From: Eopsaltria australis
Taxonomy: Eukaryota; Chordata; Aves; Passeriformes; Petroicidae
Direction: 5' to 3'
Length of the DNA: 64,000 bases
Assembly: GCA_034509425.1 (NCBI GenBank)
Contig: JAVTVJ010000292.1
Coordinates: 1 to 64,000 of the forward strand
Shown: positions 42,601 through 54,600 of the stretch, piece after piece
How positions within the stretch are numbered: position 1 is the stretch's first letter
Layout of the letters: every line of letters starts with the position of its first letter
The notes under the pieces: model-generated
Told to the model about the DNA's origin: nothing
The model's input: only the letters and a program-made list of their open reading frames with translations
The model's database searches: none
Position numbers and translations under genes: made by a program

Positions 42601-45600
42601 GCTCATAAAAGCAAAGAAGGGTTTTTCAAGCATGAAAGGGATTGTGAAAGAAGTCAGACTCTCTCTGATTTTATGTCCACGCCTCTCTGTAAGTGTATTA
42701 TTCTAGTACGTATTTTCTTTCTGGCTTAGTTGAACTCATCTGCTTTAAATTAATCTTGTAAATTATTCTAAAAGAACTCCAAGTTTATACAAGGTTCTAC
42801 AAAAGTTCCTCAGTTCAGTGCAGAGCTTAAGAATTAGTGGACTCCTTTTTGAGGTCCAGGGCAAACACAGACTCTCCAGCTGGATTTAGAATGTGGCATC
42901 TTTGCTCTTCTAGGTTTCCTTGGTTTACACTTCTGGTCTGTACTGTCAGGGCTGTGTCTGCAGAGGATGTCTACAGTGCTAATTATGCTGCTGCCAGGTC
43001 TAATTGACATATTTTGAAATGGAGGCAAGAAACCCCACTTTCAGGGTGCCAGCTGAATCAGAGTTCTCTGCCTCAGGGTGATTTAGGTGGGAAATCCAAC
43101 TGCAAATGCTTTCATTTCCTTGTTGACCAGATACTAAACCAGTGCTGAGTGATGGATGGTTTGGTGGTGAAAGGAAAGGCTGTGTGGGAGCAGCTTGGGA
43201 TTTGGGAGAAATGTGACTGATACAGACTCATTATCAATGTGATAACATCCTGTTGTACAGAGGAAAATCCAAACTGCTGTGTAGTGGGGCTGTTTTGCAG
43301 TTGTTTGTGTAGGCAGCTCGATGGCCCTATGACTGGGGAGTTCCTGATGTGCCATCCCAGTTCATGCACCTTTATTTCCTTCTCCCATGAAACCTTCCCT
43401 GCACAGTCCTCAGGACTGTGAGAAATGAGACTTGTAAGACACTAATAAGGGTCCTGCTTTTTCATGAACAAAGATGTTTTGAACATCCTTGGATGTTCTC
43501 TGCCAATAGCCTGTGAAATATTCGTACTGGAGTAGTCCAGGATGCAGTTCAGTTACGAGTAACATCTCCTGATGTCACCCAGAATGGGCATTAAATACCT
43601 TGTTTTTCTTCCCGTACAGCATGTCCTTTCTCACATGGTTGAACTCTTTCTCCACAACTGTTTTGTCTTTGTGCGCTGCAGGCTGACACCTTAAAAGAGA
43701 GATATCAGAAGATTGGGGACACAAAGAGAAACACTCCAGTTGAAGTTCTCTGTGAGAACTTTCCAGGTAAAGCCCTGATGGGATCGTGTGAGTGCAGCTG
43801 GAGGTGGGCACACCTTGTTAAATAGGATGGGCCTGCACTCCTCTGTCAGAAAGCATTGGATGACATGTATTCAATATGTTGTTCCTCAAGCTGACGAGCA
43901 GCTGGAGTTGCTGCTATAAATTAGCAGGGCCTGAGGTCTTAAAAGGAACAAAACTCTTCTCATCAAGGAGGCTGGACAGTTCTCAAGGGCCTCGTATGCC
44001 TGCTTTACTTCTTGACTTCCTTCCGAAAGAGCTTCTCATTATTTTCCCTCTCCCAAATGATGGTGTTGGAACTACCGAGTTAATTCTTTTCCAAATGGAA
44101 GGTTTTGCAGGTGTTGCAGGTGTAGGTGGCCAGCTTGGAAGATGGGATGGTGTGTCTGTTCATGAATTCCACCTTCTGGGAGCCGTTTTAAGGAGAGTGT
44201 TACTATAGTGTGCTTCTAGCCAAGGCCAGCAGCTTATCTCCAGTTAAACACACATGGAGCAGGGAGAGCAGGGTACAGAGTTAGCGCCTTCCCCAGGGTC
44301 CCCTGGCTACAGAGTGCGCCTGGGAGGTTTTGTGGGGGGTTTCTGATGTCCTGATACCAGAGGGAGCACCCACAATTAATCCCATTCCTGTAGGAGCTGT
44401 TGTGCCACACAGCTCTTTCCTAGCATGAGGAGCAGCACTCTTGGAACGTGATGATTGTTCACTCAAGTCACCTTCATTCCCCAGATGTCTCATTTCAAAA
44501 TCCACCTGGTTCCAAGCAGATCAGCTTCAGGTTGGCTGTTCTCATCTTTTTGCCAATACCTCTCCTCACAGCTCCTTCAGGTCTGTGCTGATGGGAGATG
44601 AGAGAACTGAGTTCTCTCCCTTGGTTGTTCTCCACCTTCCGGAGGTACTTAAAAGAGAGGATTCTTTCTTCTCCTTTTTTTTTTCCCCTCTTTCTACCTC
44701 CATGGAAGCCACAGAGAGAGTTAAGTATCAATAAGCAGTTCTGTTATTTTTGTCAGCTGAAGGCAAGGCCGTGAACCAAGGGAGAGCCGGGAAGAGAGGC
44801 AGGACATGAGTTCCTAGGGCTCAACATTCTGTGCATGCAAAGTGCAACCCAGATGCAGGAAAGAAATTAATTAGCTTAACACCAAACCCTGGTCTGTAAA
44901 TTAACCCTCTTCAGGTAAATTAACCCTGGAGCCTCCCCCTCTACAGTATATTGAATATTCAGGTGCTGCCAGTGTCCTGATGTTGAGTACCGCTGTGCTA
45001 TGGACTAACAGACCCTGGTTCTCAGGGATGCCTTGGAAGCCCACCAGTATCTCCTGCCTTCCTTCCCCAAATAAATGTCTATGGCTGTTTTATAGCATCA
45101 CAAAATCCCAGACTTGTTTGGGTTGGAAGGGACCTTAAAGCTCATCCAGTTCCACTCCCTGTCATGGGCAGGGACACCTTCCACTATTCCAGGTTGCTCC
45201 AAGCCCCATCCAACCTGGCCTTGGACACTTCCAGGGATGGGGTAGCCACAGCTGCTCTGGGTAACAGCATTCTAAATGCCTGTGAGCAGCCTGTTGTCAA
45301 GTTCAGTGAGTTTATTTCTCAATCTGTTTATTTTTGTGCAAATGTATGGAATAAATCAAGGTGTAGAAGTCAGATTTGAGCAGAGGTCGGACTTCCATCT
45401 TTGCTTGAGAACTGTTTGAATTGCTTTCTGTTTGGGACTGTTACTCAAAACAGTGACTTGTAGGGGAAAAGCCAGAAGTAGCTCTGGCAGCCCAGACATT
45501 GGTTTCTAACAACTCATTTGGAAGACTGGGGATAAAAGCTGCTGCTTTTTCCTGTTTTCCAACAGAGGAGATGGCCACGTACCTCCGCTATGTCCGGCGA

Positions 45601-48600
45601 TTAGACTTCTTTGAGAGACCAGACTACGATTACCTACGGACCATCTTCACGGAGCTCTTTGAAAAGAAAGGCTACACCTTTGACTACGCCTATGACTGGG
45701 TCGGCAGGCCAATTGTGAGTTGTCCCTGCTAAATCCTATGCCTTGCCTTCCAGGTGCTGCTTCCCCACCATTGCCTTTTTGTTCCCAATAATCCCAGTTG
45801 CTTCCAGTGAGTTTAGGATCAAATCGTTCAATTCTCAACACAGTGAGATGTCCTGACATTGCATTCAGGGGGTTCTTGCAGTGCCTGGAAGTTTTGCTGA
45901 GAGACAGAGACCCCATCCCACCCCTCTGGACATTCAAGCCTCATTTTCTCATTTGTGACAATGAACATGATGAGACTGAATTCCCTCTAGTCTAGCACAC
46001 GATTGGAGACCAGTATCTAAAATCCATCTTAGATCAGGAGAATCCCAGAAACCCCCTGTAAGGATCATGTTCCCATTGAAAAGGTACAGGAGATCAAGGC
46101 AGGGTTCTGATGGATGTTGAGTGAATAGAATCCCAGAATGGTTTGGGTTGGAAGGGATCTTAAAGCCCACTTTGTTCCAACCCCCTGCCCCCATGGGCAG
46201 GGACACCTTCCACTATCCCAGGTTGCTCCAAGCCCCATCCAACCTGACCTTGGACACTTCCAGGTATGGGGAAGCCAAAGCTTTTCTGGGTAACCTTGAC
46301 AGGGCCTCACCACCCTCACAGGGAGGAATTTCTCCCGAATACCTAATCTAAACTTGCTCTCCTGAACTCAGAATATCTTGGAGGACACTCGGAGGCCAAG
46401 CCAGATCTGTACATGGCAAGGAAATGTGGGAGAATCCAACCTCCATTTAGCAGATCTATGACTCCATGTGGACAATGACCCTGATCTCATTGCGTCACCT
46501 TTATCATCGAAACCCTGTTAAACTCAGGAAGACCTTGGCCAAAGGATGTGTCACGGGGAAATAGGGTAGAAGAATGTAAAGCTCTTTGTTTTGGGTCATT
46601 CTGCTCACAACCCACCCCAAAGACCAGTAATGACATCTGTAAATGAATTGTCACTGGTGCCAGATCAAATGCCATCAGTGCTAAACGTGGTACCACTGCT
46701 GGTGCTTTACTGTCCCAACTATATTTAGCATTCCCAGTGCTTACTGTGCTCAACAGAGTTCCAAAGAAATCATCCCTTTGTGAATCAAGATTTTCTCTTC
46801 ATTTTTCTTTAATTACAAAGGCAGTTCATAAAGAGCACCTTGTAAGACAAGCGTGCTATTGCTGACAACCACGGTGGTTGCCATGGAGATCTCGATGTTG
46901 GGAGCAGGGATTATGACTTTGGTGAGAAGAGAGCAGATGAAGCTTTAATTTTAACACGTCCTGTTTCTATGCAAGCATGATTTTTACAAGTGGTGAGACG
47001 ATGGGATGGGGAAAACAAGTCTGTATATTTTCAGTTGTAATAATCCTGTGTGAGACGCACTAGGTGTGATCTGACATCGAGACAGGCACCTGACTGTATC
47101 TTCTTAATTAATTTTTATACAAGACATTTGGTGCTGGTGTCCACCATCAAATTTCATGTCTGTAAATCACAGGGGTTTTATAGCCCTGGCTGTAATTCTT
47201 GGCTCCTTTGGGCAGTGTTTTGATGTTTTACTGCTTCCTACTGGCTTGACAAGGCGGGTTTGTGCGTGTGAGAGTCTTCACCCTAACCAACACCTTGTTT
47301 TCCAGCCTACTCCTGTGGGATCTGTCCACGTAGATTCTGGGACATCTGCAGTGACAAGAGACAGCCACATCCACCGGGACCGACCATCACAACAGGCCCT
47401 TCGCAATCAGGTGCATTGCTTGGCTCCTCTCCCAATTCCTCTGGCACTGGAGAAGCAGAAGCCACATGGCATTATAGATGGCTGGGGCTGATTCTTGCTC
47501 ACAGCAAGGACAATTCCTGCTTCATTTAGAGATGGTGATTGGAGGAGGATTTTGTCAAAGCAGCAGGTTGTTGAAATGAGGTATCAACCAGTGGAATTCC
47601 TCAGTATCGTGAGCCAACCGCAGTCCAGTTTGGAATGGGGTTGTTTTTCTGTAGTTTGTGGGTAAACAGGTTAAAGTTGATGATCCAGCCTTGTTAGACT
47701 CCCTGACTACCACACTTTTTGGGGTGCTTTTACTCATAGCACATGGACCATGGAGCAGACTGAGAGTTGTGCTGCTGGCAGCCTGTTCCCAGGTGCCCTT
47801 TGCCCATGGAGCATGCAGCTGTGACAGGGATGTGTCCCAAGAACATGCACATGTCCTTCTCAGAGTGTCCAGTTCCCAGTGTGAGTGTTGCAGAGCACAA
47901 AGGACAGGCAGGGCAGAACCCTCAGGAAGGTATCAATGGTCTGCATGAACTGCCACAGGGAAGTTGAATTACCCATTTTTTCCTTTTCTGTTGTACTGTT
48001 TTGTAGGTGTTGAGAGTTTGGATTTTCTGTGTTAACAAAATCCTCAGACTTTCAGTAGATCTCCAACTGCAGCTCCTAGCTGGAGCTGTTGCTGCTCTTA
48101 TTTCCAGGGAGTGATTCCAGGCTTATTCTGTTCCTCCAACCTCCATGTTCAGCTCAGTTCCTCGAGCTAGGGTTTGTGGGTGCAGAATTGAGTATGGGGT
48201 GTAGCAACCTGTCTGGGCTCAGCCTTCCTGGGCTCTGAAGGGTCACACAGCCAACACAGGGTAGGATACACCCCAGTCCATCAACTACAGTTGAGATGAC
48301 CCCTCCTTGGTAGAGTTGCAGTAGAAGCCGGGTTGTTTGCAGCATGAGTTAGTGCATGGTGATTAGTGTGGGCTGGTGTGTGAGCCCTGAAAGCCATCTG
48401 CTTTAATAAATTCCCTGATGGATGCAGTAACCCTTTGTTTTTGGGGGGAATGTCCACCTTGACCACAGACCTTCACGTTGTGTATGTGTGAGGCATCGCG
48501 TTTCCTTGACAGCACAGTGACACCTGGCTTCGTTTTCAGGCATTTGTAGTTCACAAAGGCCCAAAGAAATCCCAAAATATGCAGGCAGCCTGCAGGCCTT

Positions 48601-51600
48601 GTTCTCCTGAGCCTCACAGATAGTCCAGATGCTGGATTGCACAGCAGCTGTTGTCATATTTTCACTTAAACATTACTTAGGATGATGAATTATTTAATAT
48701 AACAAGGGGGGAAATCAGGTTCTTCTCACCAAAACATAAACAACTCTCTTCTGAGGGATGTTACTTTAAAGTCTTGAGCAAAGCATTTCTCTAAAGGAAA
48801 AAGGCAAAAAAATAAACGTCTCGAGCAGTGAATTGGAGGCGTGGGTTTGGGTCTCCAAGATTTAATGGCCTAATTTTTGTTCTTGGGTATAATAACTGCA
48901 GATTCTCTCTTACAATATTTGACTGCTAGTAAAGAGCCAATGTGGAATCTCTTCTTTGTAGCCTTTTCCTCTGGAAAGTGAAGGATTTTAATCAAAGATG
49001 AGTGAGCTCTTCCCCCTCTGTCTTTAGTCTTGCCGTGTGATTTGGAAGCTGGTAGGAGGGTGATGAGTGTTAGGGGGAACTTGATGCTCCCAAGCTGTAT
49101 CAGGGGACATTTTGGTTGGACATCAGGAAAAGGCTCTTCCCCCAGAGGGTGGTCTGGCACTGAGCAGGCTCCACAGGGAATGGTCATGGCCCAAGGCTGC
49201 CAGAGCTCTGGGAGTGTTTGGACAATGCTCTCAGGCACAGGGTGGGATTGTTGGAGTTGGACTGATGATCCTTGTGGGTCCCTTTCTATTCTAGTCTAGT
49301 CTATTCTATTCTGAATTTCACGGCATCACTTCCTCGGTGTCACTCCTTAGGTTGAGTTGGGCTCAGCTCAAGCCAACTTCAAACCCAGTTTGTCACGTAC
49401 TTGGCTGTTGAGCTGAAAGAGACAAATCTGGCTCTTGTGGCTACTGCAGCCTTTCCTGGAAATTGGTTCCAGGCTCCCAGGTAGGAGCCTCCTTCTCCCA
49501 GCACTGATGTAGCTTCATTCCCTGGGCTAGTCAAGCCACCTGATGCTGTGGAAGAATAGCACTCAATTTCATGAGCTCATAAAACTTGCATTTAAATTCT
49601 CTGGTTATTCCTAATCTTGTGAATTGCAGCCATTAAAAAATATTCCAAGGGAGATGCTTCTTCTTTGGATGTCACCAAGGACAAGAGGTGTGAGCAGCAT
49701 CTCAGGCTGATGGGAAGAACGTGTCATGAGAAGATTTGATAAATGAGATGATCTTAAGGTCCCTTCCAACCCACACTGTTCTATGATCCTATGACAAAAC
49801 CACCTCTAGGGAAATAGCACTTGGGTTTGGTGCCTGCTTGGAAGAGCAGCCCCATGGATCACGTCGGGAGGCAGTCAGAGCAAAGGGAACAATTATGGAT
49901 GTTTTATGGAGGCTTCTCTTTTAATTCTCCTACTTTTTGCATGTGCTCCTGCTCTAGTTGAATGACAATCTTGTGATTGTTGAAGTTTATTTTAAGCTTT
50001 TTGGAGTCTTTCTCTGGGTGCACTTTCACTGCTCATAACCTGGGTTTATTCGCTGGAGCCTCTTGTTTCCTGGCCAGATCCATGGTGTCTCATTCAGCTG
50101 AGGCCAACACAGATCTGTTTGTCCCACACTTCTCAGTCTTGGGAAGCATTATTCCCTCTAGTCAGTTGGGTTCAGGTGTGCTGAGATTCTCCTGGGTCTT
50201 TGATGTGTTGTCATCAAAGCTGTGTCACTGTCTTGGTTTCAAAGACAGGTGTCTGCCAAGGAAGGCGGGAACCTCCCTCGGAATGGAAAATGTGACTCTC
50301 TTCCTTCTGAATTATTATAACTTTGAGATGACGGGGCTTTCAGGCAAAGCTGTGGGGAGAGGATTAGCAGTTCTTTGCTGGACTGTGTGTGCACAAGGAG
50401 ACAAACAAACAGCACCGGCGGCAGCAGCGACCCCCGGCACAGAGCCGAGCCCGGGCCCGGCCGCCTCTCGCTGCGGGCGCTGCCCCTCGGCTGCAGTTCC
50501 GCTCTCGGCCGGCAGGGGCGCTGCTGCTCCCGGCCGGGAGGGGCGGGGGCGCTGATTCCCCGCGCCTGCAGGGGGCGCTGTGCGCGGGCTCAGCCCCTCC
50601 CTCACGCCGTGATGGCGGCCGGGGCAGGGGGAGGCTCGGAGCGGCTGCTGGGACGAGCAGACCCCGGAGGAGCAAACGAAATGTATCAGAAATTCTGCAG
50701 CTGCAGCGGGAGCCGTGGGGTTACAGTGTAGCGAAAATCCCGAAGCAGTGGCACAGAGCCGGCGGGGATGGGCAGTGGCAGCCGCGCTCCCGAAAACGCG
50801 AGAGGCTCCATTGGAGGAGAGAGAGGGCTCGGGGTCCAGGGTTTTCCCCTAAGCCACCCGAGTAGATGGTGAGGGTCCTTTCTAGTGAGGTAGGGTGTTA
50901 ATAAGGTCCCAATCCTACAGCTGCTCTTATAAGCAAAGGCTCACCTACAGTAAGGAAGGAGCAGGACAGGGCGGGGCTCCAGCAGTGGCAGTGAATTCTC
51001 CCCAGAGTAAGCAGCAGCTCGACCTTTCCTCCCCCGCTGCCGACAGCGAGAGGGAGCCAGCAGCTGCACCCTGTCCCCTTCCCCTGCCTAAAATCCTGTA
51101 ACTCTGCCCTTCCCAAGAGAAAAGCCCTCAGGCAAGAGAGTAGCCAGCTGCACCCTTGCCCCTCCTCGCAGCCACATCTTTTGTTCTCTTAAGTATCGGC
51201 GGTTTCTTAGCAACAGATGGGACAAAATTCCACGAGGGAAAGCAACAAAAGGAAAAACCCTAACCGCCAATAGTGACCCACCAGGGCTTCACTGCAAGAG
51301 CAAAGTGATTCTTTTAAGAAAAAACAAACTAAATTCTAGTAATTTAAATCACCTGACATTTTCATCTGTTGGGAGCAAAGAGGAAACTTGTTAGCCAAAG
51401 CTTCTTGTCTGCTTTTCTGCAGAAACCCAAAAAGCCCCCAGTCCTCTCTCCAGTCAAGCAGGTGTGGATGTTTCCTTCTGCACTGCACAGGTGAATCAGT
51501 GTGTCGAACTGCCTTTGGGTGAAATGAAATGTTTGGCTTTGGTTTATATTGCAAATTTTTGTTTAAAAATATGTATTTGAGGGAGGTTGAGCTTGTGAAT

Positions 51601-54600
51601 CCCAGCTTACTGCCATGCCAAGTGCTCTGGTGTGTGTGGCCTGACAGACATAGTTAAATACTGTCAGTATAATTGTGGCTGTGCTGAAAACCATGGAAGT
51701 GAAGCTGTGTAAAGAAATTAGTTCCAGAATAGATCTGTCCCTTCGTTCAGCAGCTGGAGGAGATGAAATCCACTCCCACAGTGGATCATTGTAGCCACCA
51801 TGGAATTAAATAATGAAGTGCACTTGGTAAAGGGGAATTTTAGCCCAGCTAAAAGTGTAAGTGCCTTGCTTTCTGCAAAGAAACTAACTCACTAACCAAT
51901 ACACCTTTCTTTCTTCTCCTCATTCACCTTTTGCCATCTCTTCTGTTTCTCTCATGCTCCTGCACTCCTGAGCAGGCGTCATCGGATCGCCGAGGAGAGT
52001 GGGAGATCCAGCCGAGCCGGCAGACAAATACCTCGTACTTGACATCTCATTTGGCTGCAGATCGACATGGAGGATCAGTGCAGGTACCTCTTCCTTCTGT
52101 TGTGTGCAGCCTTTGTGTTAAACCTCCTGAATTCTCCTCAAATTGCAGCGATGTTGTGGTCAGGAGAGTGTTTTCACCAGTCCTGACCCGTACATCCTGC
52201 TCAAGCCATGGTTTGGAAGAGATCCGAGCTGTGATGGTGAACATTGTGGCTTTTACTGTTTCAACAAAAAATTTTAAGCTGTTTTGAACCCAACTTTGTT
52301 CAACTGAAGACAGAAAGGAGCGGCATTAGTAGGTCTGGTCTATAAAGCACCTTCTACCCAATCTTGGAGGTGCTCTAGGGCAGTGCAGGCAGCTGAAGTA
52401 GGATTTGTTGTACACAGTCCCCATTAATGTTGGGAAAACAGTTGAGCTGTTCCAAAGCAGATCACCACCAGTTTGAGGGCATGGTGGGCCCAAGGTGGAT
52501 CTCGAAACGGTTGTACTGGAAGGAGATGAGCAGAGGATGTGCAACAGACAGTGTTGGAGCTGGCACTACCAGTGCTTTTAAATTCCTGAAAAATTCCTGT
52601 TCCTGAAGCCTTGCCTATCCTGGTTGTCACTCAGGCTTGCTGAGGGACCTTCTGGCACTAAAGCCAGAGTGAGCTGGCTGGATAAGCTGGAGAGAAGGTG
52701 CAGGAGCCATCCAAGCAAACAAGAACTCTGATATCACTGCCTCCTTGGCAGAGCTTTGCTATAAGTGGGGGGAGCCTCCCTTGGAATGGAAAATGTGACT
52801 CTCTTCCTTCTGAATTATTATAACTTTGAAATTACAGGGCTTTCAGGCAAAGATATGGGAAAAGGATTAACAGTTTTTTATTAGTATGTATGTGTATAAC
52901 AAGACAAACAACAACAATGGCAGCAACAACAAACAGAAGCAGGAATCCAGTGCCAGCCTTCTCTCGACTGCAGGTATGGTAAGGAAAAAACAGTCCAGAA
53001 GGGGCTGGACTCCACAGTGGCAGCAAATCCTCTCCACAGTAGCAGCAACTCGAACATTCCTCTCTGATCAAGGGAGGAGTTGAGCCTAGCCCCTCACTCC
53101 CCCAGCCAAAATCTCATGGTATCTCTGCCTTTCCCAAGAGATAAACCCCCAGCTAAGAGAGTAGCCAGCTGCACAATTTCCTCTCCTTGGCCACTTTAGT
53201 CTCTTAAGTACCAGTCATTATCATCTCTTAGGCAACAGATGGGACAAAATTCCCTGAGAGAAAGAGAAAAAAAAGAAAAATCATGATCTCCAGCAGTGGA
53301 GCTGCTGGGAGCTGGGGAGTTGGATGGTTATCCCTGCAATGGAAAAGCTGGAGTGAGCCATCATCACAGATGTGAGGCAAAAAGAGATGAGAGATTGTGT
53401 CAGTAGCTTTGGGGCAAGGACGTCATTCCCAAAATTGGCTGTGTAAGGAATGAGACTTAAGGAATGAGGCTTCTCCCCACGTACTGTCAGGCAACAGGAC
53501 CAAGGTGCTCACCTGTAAAAACGTCAGAAGAAAACAATCAGCATCTTACAGTTTGTGTGTGTAGATAGGGCTGGCAATGAGTGCTCACACCGGTGCCTGG
53601 GCTCCCAGAGGGGCCCCTCCATGCCAGGTCATGTGCTGGCCACAGGAATGTGAGTTATGGCACACACACACGGCCCCCACCTGCTGCTCTGCTTTGGCTG
53701 CTCCAGCCTGGAGACTCCAAGGCACCCACGAAACTCAGCAGCCTCCTGAGAGGGTGCAAAGAGACAGGAGCAAAAGCTTATTTGTCAGATTTCCCATTTC
53801 CTCAGCAGCCCTTGTCAGGGAGCCTCGTGAACAGGGTGTTCCTTTGTCTTTGCAGGTGGTGAGCTCAACCAACGGGGAGCTGAACGTGGATGACCCAACA
53901 GGAGCACACTCCAACGCACCCATCACAGCGCAGGCAGAGGTGGAGGTGGTGGAGGAAGCTAAGTACGTTTGCTTTACAACAGGCTTTCCACTGGTTGGTC
54001 ATTATCCTTCTCCTGGGAAGCGAGGGGGGACATTTTTCTGTGGCAAAATCCTCAATGCTCGTGTCCCATGCCCTTTTCCTTGCATATTGCTGCTTTTGTG
54101 CATGGTGCCTTCAGTGCTGCTGCTGCTTCTCTTTGACACTTGTCATGCCTGGAGAACATAACTCTTACTCAGAGCATGTATTGCCAGATAGACATTTCAG
54201 TAGCACAGATACCAAAATACCAGGAGCTGATCTCAGGAATCCTGGTGAGCGTCCCCCATTGCAGAGGGAGAACACACTGTACTCTCGTGCTGAGAGTGTA
54301 GGAGTAGCTTGAGCACAGCTCAGCAAAGAGATCACTGGTCTGAGAGTTGTCACTTCATTTCTGGCTGAGAGGTGGGTGCCAGGTATCCAGAACAGTCTGG
54401 AAGTAACTCTTGCAGGAATGGGTAGTTCTCCCTGGGGGTTCTCTTGGTCCAGCCCTGAGAAGCTGAGTGAGAGGAACCAGAAGCAGCTTGTGGAGCAGAA
54501 AGTGCTCTCTCTAAGCTGACCTCTCCTATAGCTTGTGATCAGACATGAGAACTGCTGTCAGAGCTGCTGCTTTGACCATTTTGGCTCCTGTCCGCATCCG

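Larger units (their letters stand above)
45715..47305 (+). other. CSNK1G1 intron 8
   Basis: This 1.6-kb intron has a minus-strand CR1 at 46123-46362 and, at 46790-47160, a repeat-free block with an RFX-like motif and a 7+1+7 palindrome that may be a conserved noncoding element. Confidence 0.9.
47411..53855 (+). other. CSNK1G1 intron 9 (interrupted by the cassette exon)
   Basis: This 6.4-kb interval holds two plus-strand CR1 tails (49095-49314, 49741-49795), two same-orientation copies of an LTR-like repeat (50229-51280 and 52771-53312) and, between those copies, the optional cassette exon 51976-52083. Confidence 0.85.

Noticed and set aside
50375..50865. Open frames of 118-158 codons in the GC-rich stretch in intron 9
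   Set aside because: High GC removes stop codons; the translations are Arg/Ala/Gly-rich with no domain, and the stretch lies inside a repeat copy.
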